Shown: one piece after another, positions 44,716 through 53,092 of the stretch | Layout: the number at the start of each line of letters is the position of its first letter | How positions within the stretch are numbered: position 1 is the stretch's first letter | DNA from: CAKZNE01 sp963976435 | Lineage (GTDB): Bacteria; Bacteroidota; Bacteroidia; Flavobacteriales; Schleiferiaceae | Assembly (NCBI GenBank): GCA_963976435.1 | Contig: CAXBKQ010000003.1 | Coordinates: 1 to 64,000, forward strand | Length of the DNA stretch: 64,000 nucleotides | Direction of reading: 5' to 3' | The notes under the pieces: model-generated | What the model was told of the DNA's origin: nothing | The model's database searches: none | What the model saw: the letters and a program-made list of their open reading frames with translations, nothing else | Made by a program: the position numbers and the translations under genes

Positions 44716-46170
44716 CTAGAATTGGAAATAAATAAAATCAGAGGAGCCTATTGGTGCAAATAATAATAGACAAACACCAATTGCAGTATATAAAACTAAT
44801 TTAGTATACCACTTGTAATTGTGAATTTCAAAGCCATGGAGTTTTTCTCTTTGTAATATTTCCATGCCTAGCATAAATAAAATAAAGATGCTAAGTTTTA
44901 AAAGGTCGATTTTTTCAGCAAGAAGGAGTAAATCACCAGCAGAAAAACTAAATAGGTCCAAGCTTAGCATTAAATCTAAAAAGTGAAATGCCTGTGGTAA
45001 ATCATCGGATCTAAAAAGTACCATAGAAAATTTCCAAAAAAGGAAGGTCAGGATTAAACTTATAGCATTGTAAAGGTTTTTGTTCATCCTCTTTTTAACT
45101 TTTATTCTCTTTTTGGTAGAAAGAAATTCATAAGTTAAAACTAGTCCTTGGAAAAACCCAAAGACGATAAATGTCCATCGGGCGCCATGCCATAATCCAC
45201 ATAGAATAAAGGTAAGCATCATGGATAAAATAATTCCATTGCTGCCAAGTCCTCTAAATTTAATGCTTAGTGGAATAAAAAGATAATCTCTCAACCAATT
45301 GGACAGTGAAATGTGCCACCTTCTCCAAAATTCGGTGATATTTTTAGAGAAAAAGGGAAATCTGAAATTTTGGTTTAATTCAAAGCCAAACAATCGGGCA
45401 GTTCCAATAGCAATATCCGAATAGCCTGAAAAATCACAATAGATTTGAATGGAAAATAGGCAGACGCCAATAAAAAGTACCACTGGAGGCATGGATTCAT
45501 AGTCCGAAAACACATTTTGAACAATGGGGGCGAGGTTGTCGGCAATGAGAATTTTTTTGAATAGACCCCATAATATTTGCCTCAAGCCATCTGCCGATTT
45601 TATAGTGTCAAATCTTCGTGGCTTTTTAAATTGGGGTAAAAGATCACTGGCCCTTTCAATAGGGCCCGCAACTAATTGAGGAAAGAAACTAACATATGCA
45701 AAAAAGGACAAAGGTTCCTTGCTGGCTTTTAAATCACCGCGGTAAACATCTATAGTATAACTAAGAGTTTGGAAGGTGTAAAAACTAATACCTACAGGTA
45801 GGATAATATTTAAACTATCGAAGTTTAGCCCTATCCCAACTACCGACATTAAATCCACAAAGGAATCGATGAAAAAATTGAAATATTTAAAATATACTAG
45901 GATACCTAAATTCACCAATAAGCTCAGGCCCAATAAGCTTTGTTTTCTTTTTTCATTTTCCGTTTTCTCAAGTTGAAGTGCCACAAAATAGTCTGTCGCA
46001 GAGCTTAAAAAAATGAGGATTAGAAATCGCCAATCCCACCATCCATAGAAAAAATAACTTGCAGCAAGTACAAATAGATTTTGCCATTTGATCTTACTTT
46101 TTGGTATTAGCCAATAACAAGTAAATGCTACAATTAAAAAAAAAGGAAATTCTACCGAATTGAATAACAT
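44716..46170 (-). CDS. MBOAT-family O-acyltransferase (AlgI/DltB type)
   Basis: Polytopic membrane acyltransferase of 484 residues with about 10-12 helices. The MBOAT hallmarks are intact: FWRRWHISLSNWLRDYLFIP with His286 and CGLWHGARWTFIVFG with the presumed catalytic His328. DFSGYSDIAIG near 246-256 is also conserved in AlgI/DltB/PatA proteins. These move acyl groups across the inner membrane onto polysaccharides or other envelope polymers. It lies 3 nt after the VOC gene and 1 nt before the SGNH-like gene. The presence of a carrier protein in the same operon suggests an acyl-ACP donor (inference). Confidence 0.94.
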   Translation of the reverse strand: MLFNSVEFPFFLIVAFTCYWLIPKSKIKWQNLFVLAASYFFYGWWDWRFLILIFLSSATDYFVALQLEKTENEKRKQSLLGLSLLVNLGILVYFKYFNFFIDSFVDLMSVVGIGLNFDSLNIILPVGISFYTFQTLSYTIDVYRGDLKASKEPLSFFAYVSFFPQLVAGPIERASDLLPQFKKPRRFDTIKSADGLRQILWGLFKKILIADNLAPIVQNVFSDYESMPPVVLFIGVCLFSIQIYCDFSGYSDIAIGTARLFGFELNQNFRFPFFSKNITEFWRRWHISLSNWLRDYLFIPLSIKFRGLGSNGIILSMMLTFILCGLWHGARWTFIVFGFFQGLVLTYEFLSTKKRIKVKKRMNKNLYNAISLILTFLFWKFSMVLFRSDDLPQAFHFLDLMLSLDLFSFSAGDLLLLAEKIDLLKLSIFILFMLGMEILQREKLHGFEIHNYKWYTKLVLYTAIGVCLLLFAPIGSSDFIYFQF

Positions 46171-46173
46171 GGA

Positions 46174-46563
46174 TTATTTTTCTATTAATTCAATCAATTC
46201 CATAGATCTATTATAAACAAAAGCACAGCGTTTTCCTCCAAAGGCCTCCGAATGAAAGGTGGAAAGTAAAATACAATCTTCAGATAATTTTTCTAATGCC
46301 AAATCAAAATCATCTACCGCGTAGCCAATATGGTAATAGTTTATTTTTTTTTCTAACATTTGGTAGAGGCTCTTGTTTTCAGAGTCTGGCATTACCAACT
46401 CCAAATAAGATTCTGGCCCTACTTTAATAAAGCAAACTTTTACCTTTTGGCTAGAAATATGAAAAGTTTCGGAAATTTCATCAAAACCTAAATTCTTTTT
46501 ATAAAACTCTATGGTTGAATTTAGATCTTCAACGAGTAATCCAGTATGATGAAATTGAAACAT
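46174..46563 (-). CDS. VOC-family protein (methylmalonyl-CoA-epimerase-like)
   Basis: Small VOC-fold protein of 129 residues. FHHTGLLVEDLNSTIEFYKKNLGF at the start (His at the first metal position) and NYYHIGYAVDDFDLALEKL in the middle match the two beta-alpha-beta halves of glyoxalase/epimerase-type proteins. It sits in the operon between the ACP and MBOAT genes. A role as epimerase or isomerase of a carrier-bound acyl group is suggested by context only. Confidence 0.8.
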   Translation of the reverse strand: MFQFHHTGLLVEDLNSTIEFYKKNLGFDEISETFHISSQKVKVCFIKVGPESYLELVMPDSENKSLYQMLEKKINYYHIGYAVDDFDLALEKLSEDCILLSTFHSEAFGGKRCAFVYNRSMELIELIEK

Positions 46564-46574
46564 CCTACTCTTGT

Positions 46575-46814
46575 TTAAAATTTGGAGGCAATGCTATTTA
46601 CCATATCTCCCACATTTTTAAATTTTGTGATTTCCTTGGAAGAAAATTTAATTTTTAATCTTTTCTCTATTTCTACAACGAGCATTATATGTCTTAAACT
46701 ATCCCATTCTTCAATATCTGCGGCGGTAGTTTCAAGATTAAGTTTAATGTCTTCATTATCTAGAGTATCAACAAAAATTTCATTTAATTTTTGAAGGATT
46801 TCATCATTATTCAT
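46575..46814 (-). CDS. Acyl carrier protein
   Basis: Acidic 79-residue carrier protein with four predicted helices. The phosphopantetheine attachment motif EEWDSLRHIMLV contains Ser39 at the expected place. It is not the fatty-acid AcpP: motif W-D-S-L-R-H is typical of discrete ACPs in FkbH-type clusters. It lies between a methyltransferase and a VOC gene, 18 nt and 11 nt from them. It most likely carries the acyl group formed by the FkbH-like protein. Confidence 0.9.
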   Translation of the reverse strand: MNNDEILQKLNEIFVDTLDNEDIKLNLETTAADIEEWDSLRHIMLVVEIEKRLKIKFSSKEITKFKNVGDMVNSIASKF

Positions 46815-46832
46815 TTTATCTTATTTTAATTT

Positions 46833-47726
46833 TTATTTCAAAAAGGCGCCATACATAACACTCACGCCTTTTTCATGTGCTTCATCAACTTTCAGATCTT
46901 CAGAAGGAACCTGAATTTCTTCTAGAATTTCAAAACCCGCAGCATGGATTACCTCTTTTATTTCTTTATCATTTCTAAAAAGGTAAATATGATCAATGGC
47001 CGGGGCATTTGTTGGAGTTGTAATAAAGGCAACACCATCCTTTTTTAATAAACTCTTTAATTTTTTCAATAATTCAATGGGATCTTCAACATGTTCCAAA
47101 ACTTCTCCCATCGTAACAAAATCAAATTTATTTTCCTCTTGAAATTTTAGAATATCACTATGTACAAACCTAATGTTTGGATTGTCTACAAAGTTTTTAG
47201 CAATTTCAATGGAGCTTGCACTAATATCCACTGCGGTAAAAGTTTCTACTTCTGGAAAAAAGTCGATGGCGCTATTCAGAAAAATCCCATGTCCAGCACC
47301 CACCTCCAAATACTGTTTTACATCTTTTTTAATCCTTGGGGCTTGATCAATAAAAAATTCTAAAATTTTATAATGCTGGATCCATAAAAACTGAGACAAT
47401 AATAATCCTTGCATATGATATTCCATTACCTCTGGATTATTATAAATTCTGGCATTAACATCTTCAAAGGAGGAATTGGAATATTCCTTACTGGTCATGA
47501 AACGAATGGTCTCATAAAGCATATCATCTATCAATTTTAAATAGCATTCTATAGCATGATCCAAATCCTTGTTGTGTTTGGCAAGGTATTCCAAATAATC
47601 GCTTAAGAATTTTTCTGCTTTTGCGGTAAACTCCTCATTTTGACCAGCAATATTCTTTCTAATTTTTTTGGCATGGAGGGGATTTAATTCTTCAACCCTT
47701 CCTATAATGTCTTCCAGTATGGTCAT
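46833..47726 (-). CDS. SAM-dependent class I methyltransferase
   Basis: Methyltransferase of 297 residues. Helical residues 1-125 precede a Rossmann-like SAM domain: motif I YLEVGAGHGIFLNSAIDF (about 137-154), acidic motif II TAVDIS, motif IV KFDFVTMGEVLEHVEDP. It sits 8 nt after the FkbH-like gene and 18 nt before the ACP gene. In glyceryl-ACP systems of the FkbH kind a methyltransferase makes the methoxy group; a related role here is inference. Other targets (glycan, small molecule) cannot be excluded. Confidence 0.87.
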   Translation of the reverse strand: MTILEDIIGRVEELNPLHAKKIRKNIAGQNEEFTAKAEKFLSDYLEYLAKHNKDLDHAIECYLKLIDDMLYETIRFMTSKEYSNSSFEDVNARIYNNPEVMEYHMQGLLLSQFLWIQHYKILEFFIDQAPRIKKDVKQYLEVGAGHGIFLNSAIDFFPEVETFTAVDISASSIEIAKNFVDNPNIRFVHSDILKFQEENKFDFVTMGEVLEHVEDPIELLKKLKSLLKKDGVAFITTPTNAPAIDHIYLFRNDKEIKEVIHAAGFEILEEIQVPSEDLKVDEAHEKGVSVMYGAFLK

Positions 47727-47734
47727 TTATAAAT

Positions 47735-49453
47735 CTATGCTTTAGAAATATTATTATCGAGAGCTTTAAAATCCTTTAGCTCCAAAACCCATTTTCCTTC
47801 ATCTTCAACAAAACCCAAGGACTGGTAGTGATCTTTAACGAGTTTGTTCTTTTTGGTTGGAATATACTCCCCAATTAATTTTGGCTTGTCCAAGTCCTTA
47901 CAGCGTTCAGCAAGATCATTTAAAATAAACCACTCCACACCTCTTTTTAGTACTCGGCAACTCATTATCCAAGTGTCGATAAAAAGGTGATCACTATTGA
48001 TGTCCAGAATGATTACGGCAATAATTCCATAATCTCCATATTTATCTTCTAGGCTATAGCTAAGGCCAATTTTATTCTCCGCCTCAGAAATGGAGGTGAT
48101 TTCTGCCTCGCTATAGCGAATGGTTCGAAGGTTAAATTGGTTAGATCTTTCTGCCAACTGGGCTACTCTAGGAATATTAAATTTTCCAAATTCCTGAATA
48201 TTGGCCTTCATTTTAAGGCTGGCCAAATACTCACCAGGGTCAGAAAAGGATTTTTGAAAAACTATCCGTTCAGCTTCAGCTCTATATTGTTCTGTTCTTT
48301 TTTCATCATTTAATGAATGGGATCCAGTTTCAAAAATATTTTCATTCCTCAGAAAATCCACATAATCTACAGGGTCTTCAGGTAATTCGGGAACGCATAC
48401 TTCTGGTAGGTTTTCTCTCACCAAATTCCTTTCATAAGGATTGTCATCAATAAAGACCATGGAATCAAAACCAATATTTAAAACTTTCTGGATGTCGCGG
48501 ATATTATCTGCTTTATTGTTCCAATTGGCTACAAAAATGGCAAAATCCTCTAATTTCAGAATCATCTCCGGGTGATTCAAAAAGGGATCTTTGGCGTTAT
48601 ATTCTTCATTTTTACTGCACACGGCAAGAATAATTCCCCTTTCCTTTAATTGCTTTCCCCACCGTTGTAATTCTGAATGAGCCTTACCATTTCCAAGGTT
48701 TCCAAGCTCAATTTTTTCAATTCCATCATCCCCAATTACTCCTCCCCAAAGGGTGTTGTCCAGGTCAAAAATCAAACATTTCTTCACCTGGCCCCTCAGC
48801 GCCAAAATACTGTCTAATGTTTGCTTAGCAACAAGGGGTAAGGCATCTAAGCTGATGGCCAAACTTGCTTGATAATATAGCCTAGAATTGAAAAACTCCT
48901 TCCTTCCAATAAGTTGTGAAACAGAATTTAAGTCAACTATAAAAAGATCTTTTAGCTCCCTTGAAAGGTCCATTAAATTGAAATTGAGCTTTTTAATTTG
49001 ATAGTTGAAGGATATATCTACCTTATTGCTAAAATTCCCAAATATTCCATCTGAGAATTCAGCCAAATTATAATAGAGTATTTTTGAAGAGAGACGGCTT
49101 TTTATGGTTTTATAGAGGTTTCCAAGATTTTCAATATGAGAATCCGAAAATGCTCTTCGCTCATCATTATTTAATTCAGAAAATTTTTTTTGAAGGCTGT
49201 TGGAATCATGAAAGATTAAAATCCAATCGGCTTGAAAGGAATATAATTCAGATTCGGGATTGTAAATTTCCTGTTCTATTTGGCCGAAATCACTTTCATA
49301 GATTTCAATATTTAGACCCGTATCATAAGCAATTCCACTCATAGCTTCCCCTAAAAACTGGCTAGCACTTTGTCCTAATATCGCCAATTTCACCTTGGGC
49401 AAATTACTTTTATCCTTCTTGTTATTTTTACTTAAGTCCGTAAATGATTTCAT
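47735..49453 (-). CDS. FkbH-like HAD-family (HAD-IIIC) protein
   Basis: FkbH-type protein of 572 residues. Start ATG 49453 is preferred to the in-frame GTG 49480: an AGAAGGA ribosome site lies upstream of it. The N-terminal 215 residues have an SGNH-like look. The HAD domain carries CLIFDLDNTLWGGVIGDDG with Asp230 and Asp232. The C-terminal part (about 420-565) has an acyltransferase-like fold with NLRTIRYSEAEI and DTWIMSCRVLKRGVEW. Known FkbH proteins take glycerate from 1,3-bisphosphoglycerate, dephosphorylate it and load it on an ACP. An ACP gene lies in the same operon, so glyceryl-ACP formation is the leading idea (inference). Confidence 0.87.
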   Translation of the reverse strand: MKSFTDLSKNNKKDKSNLPKVKLAILGQSASQFLGEAMSGIAYDTGLNIEIYESDFGQIEQEIYNPESELYSFQADWILIFHDSNSLQKKFSELNNDERRAFSDSHIENLGNLYKTIKSRLSSKILYYNLAEFSDGIFGNFSNKVDISFNYQIKKLNFNLMDLSRELKDLFIVDLNSVSQLIGRKEFFNSRLYYQASLAISLDALPLVAKQTLDSILALRGQVKKCLIFDLDNTLWGGVIGDDGIEKIELGNLGNGKAHSELQRWGKQLKERGIILAVCSKNEEYNAKDPFLNHPEMILKLEDFAIFVANWNNKADNIRDIQKVLNIGFDSMVFIDDNPYERNLVRENLPEVCVPELPEDPVDYVDFLRNENIFETGSHSLNDEKRTEQYRAEAERIVFQKSFSDPGEYLASLKMKANIQEFGKFNIPRVAQLAERSNQFNLRTIRYSEAEITSISEAENKIGLSYSLEDKYGDYGIIAVIILDINSDHLFIDTWIMSCRVLKRGVEWFILNDLAERCKDLDKPKLIGEYIPTKKNKLVKDHYQSLGFVEDEGKWVLELKDFKALDNNISKA

Positions 49454-49705
49454 AAAAAAATATCCTTCTTCTAAAAGCACTTTGGTCTACCAAAAGGGTT
49501 TGGTTATTTTATTTTAAAACTCTCCGATTTTTCAATTCGCAAATCTCAGCAATTGCTTTGGGTGTGAATATTTTGTGAGAATTTTTTTTCCCCCAGTGCA
49601 GTGGCAAAATAAAGGAAAAAAATCCTGTCCTTAAGCTCACAAATTATAATTTTGATTTTCAGAAAGAAGCTTCCTAGCTTTCTCTATTGGGCCAATAAAT
49701 AGGGA

Positions 49706-50974
49706 TTAATTTTTCATCCCGAAAAAGAAGCGACGGTAGTATTTGGGATTGATAATATTCCAAGAGTATTTTTTATTATAAACTAAAGCTTCTAATGCCT
49801 TGTTGTTTTCCAATTGATTGGAGAATTTATTCAATAAAAGATCTACAAGATCCAATACCTTTTCACTTTTCATAAAGGGAGATGCAATTCTTCCCATTCG
49901 CAAATAATTTTTTGTGGCTTTAAAAATGGCCTTTTCATATTTAAGCAGCGCTTTTGAAGAAAAATCACCTTTGGCAAAAGCTTCAGCAAGGTGCTCTGCA
50001 GCAATTTTCCCGCTCATAAATGCCTGTGGAATTCCATTGGCAGATAGGATGTCTATTAAACCGGCAGCATCGCCAACCATAATAAATCGATCGCCATGAA
50101 TTTTTCGTTTTACTGTACCCAGCCTCAATTGGGAGCCGGCAAACTTTTCGAGCTGGATGGCATTTTTAAATTTGTTTTTGACGATAGGATGGTTTTCTAA
50201 AAAATCATCAAAAATTTTCTTCAAATCTATTTCATGCTTCTTCAATTTGTCTATCCGCAAAACCAAATTCACATTTGCCTGGTTGTGAGTCATTGGGCTG
50301 ATGTACATTCCCCCAGGCATAAGGCTTCTGGATAAAAACAATTCACAATAATCAGGGCTGTTCATTTCAATATTTTCGAAATAAGCTCTAATTCCTATGG
50401 CCGTATTACTGTCTTTATTATAGGATTTGTAATTTTCCTTTTGCAAATTTGAATTAGAGCCACTGGCATTTACCAGAACTTTTGCGATTATTTTCTCCCC
50501 ATTCTTTTCCTCCACAAAGGCTTCCTCCTTGCTGGAAAAAATATTTTTCACATGAAAACCTTCCCTAAGTGTGATGAGTTTGTTTTTTTGAGCTTCTTTA
50601 AAAATGGCATAATCAAAATCTTCCCTTTTAATAGTGTAACAAGAAGCTTCATCAGTGCCAGCTTCCAGAGCCAAAAAGTCAAATTTTATTTTATTGGTAT
50701 TGGATGAAAAAGCATTAATACCATGCATGGCCTTCATCTTTTCTTCCTTTACCAATTGATCAAGAATCTGCGGATTGATTTCCTTTAAAATTCTAAGCGT
50801 GTTGCCTGTAATACAATCTGCACAGGGTTTGGGACGTGGAAAATGAAATTTATCTAAAACTATGGAGCTAATTCCTTTTTTAGCTAAGAACAAAGCCGTT
50901 ACAATGCCAGAAGGTCCTGCGCCAATAATGCAAACTTCGCTGCTAATGTTTTTAGAGATGGATTTTTCGCTCAT
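49706..50974 (-). CDS. FAD-dependent oxidoreductase (geranylgeranyl-reductase family)
   Basis: Flavoprotein of 422 residues. The N-terminal dinucleotide fold is EVCIIGAGPSGIVTALFLAK (about 11-30). The second FAD motif is GDAAGLIDILSANGIPQAF (about 307). CADCITGNTLR near 56-66 is characteristic of the geranylgeranyl-reductase-like group, which reduces isoprenoid or related double bonds. It is upstream of the FkbH operon in the same direction but 253 nt away. An exact TAnnTTTG lies upstream with a leader of only a few nucleotides. Involvement in the acyl pathway is possible but not certain. Confidence 0.88.
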   Translation of the reverse strand: MSEKSISKNISSEVCIIGAGPSGIVTALFLAKKGISSIVLDKFHFPRPKPCADCITGNTLRILKEINPQILDQLVKEEKMKAMHGINAFSSNTNKIKFDFLALEAGTDEASCYTIKREDFDYAIFKEAQKNKLITLREGFHVKNIFSSKEEAFVEEKNGEKIIAKVLVNASGSNSNLQKENYKSYNKDSNTAIGIRAYFENIEMNSPDYCELFLSRSLMPGGMYISPMTHNQANVNLVLRIDKLKKHEIDLKKIFDDFLENHPIVKNKFKNAIQLEKFAGSQLRLGTVKRKIHGDRFIMVGDAAGLIDILSANGIPQAFMSGKIAAEHLAEAFAKGDFSSKALLKYEKAIFKATKNYLRMGRIASPFMKSEKVLDLVDLLLNKFSNQLENNKALEALVYNKKYSWNIINPKYYRRFFFGMKN

Positions 50975-50985
50975 AGAACTCGCCC

Positions 50986-50993
50986 AAAGGTAA
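50986..50993 (-). promoter_or_regulatory. Promoter -7 element for the FAD oxidoreductase gene
   Basis: The minus strand reads TACCTTTG, exactly TAnnTTTG, only 12 nt upstream of the start codon. The transcript would have a leader of about 5 nt or be nearly leaderless. No -33 TTG was seen at the usual distance. Confidence 0.5.
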
Positions 50994-51089
50994 GTGTTTT
51001 AGGTTTTCTTAGGCTAGAACTATTCACAAATAAAGGCCCTGTAGAAAGTGAGGAGATATAAGATTCCTCACTTTTTTAGGATTGATACT

Positions 51090-51611
51090 TTAGGATTTCC
51101 CCTTAATTTTTTCGGCTTCTAATTTTAAATCAGCTGCGAATTGTTCAAAGGATTGGTCAAATGAAGGAATGCTGCTAGCGGCCATGGGAAAGGTGATTCC
51201 CTTTAATTTTTCATGCATGGTAAAAGTACAGCTTCCATCTACATTTTCTACTATGCTATAGGTTCGTACCCCTTTAAAAAATGGTGCAAAACCATCAGAC
51301 CATATCATTTGCTTTTCAGTATCCATTGATTTTACTTTGAGGGAAAATGTTCTACTGCTATCTAGGGTAGATTTTAATTTTATTTTTTCTCCTTCTTCAA
51401 TTTTTCCTTCCATACTTAGTATGGTTGAATTCCATCTTGGGAAATCGTGAGCTTGGCTAAGGAGGGTCCATATTATACTTTTATCGGCCTCTATTTTTAT
51501 ACTAACACTGGTGCTACGGCTAAAGGTCTTTTTAATGGTTTCCGCTTTTCCATCTTGTGCATGTGAAGAAATTGAGGCTGTCATAAAGATTAAGATTAAG
51601 ATTTTTTTCAT
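51090..51611 (-). CDS. Exported SRPBCC (polyketide cyclase/START-like) protein
   Basis: Protein of 173 residues from ATG 51611; a longer frame adds 13 residues, but the ATG gives a clean signal peptide (KKILILIFMTASISSHA). The rest matches SRPBCC lipid/ligand-binding cavity proteins: SVSIKIEADKSIIWTLLSQ, WNSTILSMEGKIEEGEKI and SCTFTMHEKLKGITFP. Most SRPBCC proteins are cytosolic, so an exported one is unusual. It lies 60 nt after the sigma-factor gene in the same direction and may be in its regulon or operon. Confidence 0.82.
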   Translation of the reverse strand: MKKILILIFMTASISSHAQDGKAETIKKTFSRSTSVSIKIEADKSIIWTLLSQAHDFPRWNSTILSMEGKIEEGEKIKLKSTLDSSRTFSLKVKSMDTEKQMIWSDGFAPFFKGVRTYSIVENVDGSCTFTMHEKLKGITFPMAASSIPSFDQSFEQFAADLKLEAEKIKGKS

Positions 51612-51671
51612 TTTGTAATTGTGTTTGTTAATCTTTTGACGAATGGGCAAGATAAAATGATCAGTAAAAGC

Positions 51672-52472
51672 CTATTTTTTTTTCAAATAATTGTTCATCA
51701 CCTCGTTATTGTGCTCTAAATGATGGATTTGTAATTCTGCTGCTGCAGATCCAAAGGGGTCTAAATCCTCAACAATTTTTATTCTTAGGTCCATCAAATG
51801 ATCCTTGTCGGGATTTTCTGCATGTTTTACCATTTCAATTTTTCTAAGCTCTTCCTCCGCTTTTTGTTTTGGATTAAAAATACCATTGAGTTCCGTGCAC
51901 TGGTGACAGGCACCATTTTTAGAAATTAAAGAACATCGACGATCATAAATCTCTAGCATTTTCCCTCTTGCGGATCTTAGAAAATATTTCACCATTGCTT
52001 CTGTAAGCTGGCAAATTTCAGCGATTTCCTTAACCTTAAATCCATGCACTTCTTTTAATAATAATACCAATTGATGTTCAAGGGGAAGGGATTTAGAAAC
52101 ACAGGTAAAACAAAAGCTAATATGTTCTTTAATTTCAAAATTCCCTTGTGGGGAACTCATCCTTATTTGCATGGCCTCTTGGAAAAAATCTGGATTGTTC
52201 ATGGCGGCTTCCTTGCATATGTCTGTAACATTCTCAGGCCAGCGTTTTTTAGATCTCATCAAATCTTTGGCAAGGTTGGAGGCAATGGTGAATATCCATG
52301 TTTTCAGACTGCTTTCTCCTCTAAAGGATCCTACATTTTTATGTGATTTTATATAGGTTTCCTGAACTAAATCTTCAGTATCCTGAACATTTGTAGTTAT
52401 TCTTAATAGATAGGATTTGAGATGACTTCTGCACTTTTCAAATTCCCGATTTAGGTCTTCAATATTTGGCAA
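51672..52472 (-). CDS. ECF-type sigma factor with cysteine-rich extension
   Basis: Sigma-70-family (ECF) factor of 266 residues. Region 2 is clear in QDTEDLVQETYIKSHKNVGSF and KTWIFTIASNLAKD (about 30-70), region 4 in LEHQLVLLLKEVHGFKVKEI and AEICQLTEAMVKYFLRSARG (about 130-170). The segment beyond 172 is extra, with Cys180, Cys189 and Cys192 (GACHQC) plus a charged helical tail. A second pair, Cys121/Cys124 (CFTC), lies between regions. Zinc or redox control is suggested by these pairs but unproven. No anti-sigma gene is adjacent. Neighbours are an exported SRPBCC protein, a YciI-like lipoprotein and msrB. Confidence 0.88.
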   Translation of the reverse strand: MPNIEDLNREFEKCRSHLKSYLLRITTNVQDTEDLVQETYIKSHKNVGSFRGESSLKTWIFTIASNLAKDLMRSKKRWPENVTDICKEAAMNNPDFFQEAMQIRMSSPQGNFEIKEHISFCFTCVSKSLPLEHQLVLLLKEVHGFKVKEIAEICQLTEAMVKYFLRSARGKMLEIYDRRCSLISKNGACHQCTELNGIFNPKQKAEEELRKIEMVKHAENPDKDHLMDLRIKIVEDLDPFGSAAAELQIHHLEHNNEVMNNYLKKK

Positions 52473-52512
52473 AGCGTAATTTTTTAAAAATGAGTAGAAT
52501 AATTTTTACCTG

Positions 52513-53034
52513 CTAAATCTTAATCTTTGAAATCATTTTATGGATTTCATTCACTTCCATTAAGGCTGCGGATCCATACCAAGGGATTAATTCCATTTCC
52601 AAAGAGCCTGCAATTATTGCCGGATCTGTAGCTGTAAGTTTTTCAGCTTCTTCTAAATTGTCTACTGCAAAAACATAGATACCTCTTAAATCTCCATTTC
52701 CATAAAAAGGTCCGGCCAGAGCCAATTTACCTTCTTTTGCCATTTTGCCAATATTAGCCATATGTGCTCTTTGTAATTCTACGGCTTGGGCGGAATCTAT
52801 GGAAGCCCTTTTTGGACCAATTTTAAGAAAAGCCATAATATACTTCCTCATTCCATAGGGGTCGGCTCCTAATTTTGCGGCTCTAAGGGAATCAAATTCT
52901 AAAATACTTTTTTCGGGAATACTTGGGCTATTACTAGATTCCACAATATTGCCATCTTCCTGGGTTTTTACATCGGATTGGGAGCAAGCGAATAGAAATA
53001 GGCTTAAACCAGATATAAGGGCTATTTTTTTCAT
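52513..53034 (-). CDS. YciI-domain lipoprotein
   Basis: Lipoprotein of 173 residues from ATG 53034 (a longer in-frame start is less likely because the ATG gives the lipobox LFLFACSQ). After a short linker, residues 65-150 form a YciI-like domain: MAFLKIGPKRASIDS, RAHMANIGKMAKEGKLALAGPF and GIYVFAVDNLEEAEKL. YciI-like proteins are small ferredoxin-like dimers, normally cytosolic and of unclear activity; a lipid-anchored one is unusual. The gene lies between the sigma factor and msrB. An exact TAnnTTTG lies just upstream. Confidence 0.82.
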   Translation of the reverse strand: MKKIALISGLSLFLFACSQSDVKTQEDGNIVESSNSPSIPEKSILEFDSLRAAKLGADPYGMRKYIMAFLKIGPKRASIDSAQAVELQRAHMANIGKMAKEGKLALAGPFYGNGDLRGIYVFAVDNLEEAEKLTATDPAIIAGSLEMELIPWYGSAALMEVNEIHKMISKIKI

Positions 53035-53054
53035 TTGAATGTTTTCAGTTTTTC

Positions 53055-53062
53055 CAAATATA
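53055..53062 (-). promoter_or_regulatory. Promoter -7 element for the YciI lipoprotein gene
   Basis: The minus strand reads TATATTTG, exactly TAnnTTTG, 20 nt upstream of the ATG at 53034. No -33 TTG at standard spacing was seen. It supports the ATG choice, because a longer start would lie inside this element. Confidence 0.55.
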
Positions 53063-53092
53063 ATCAATGCCTAAAATCTGAAATTGCTGGAT

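Noticed and set aside
49454..49480. GTG start for the FkbH-like gene
   Set aside because: An AGAAGGA ribosome-site-like sequence falls within this stretch and points to ATG 49453.
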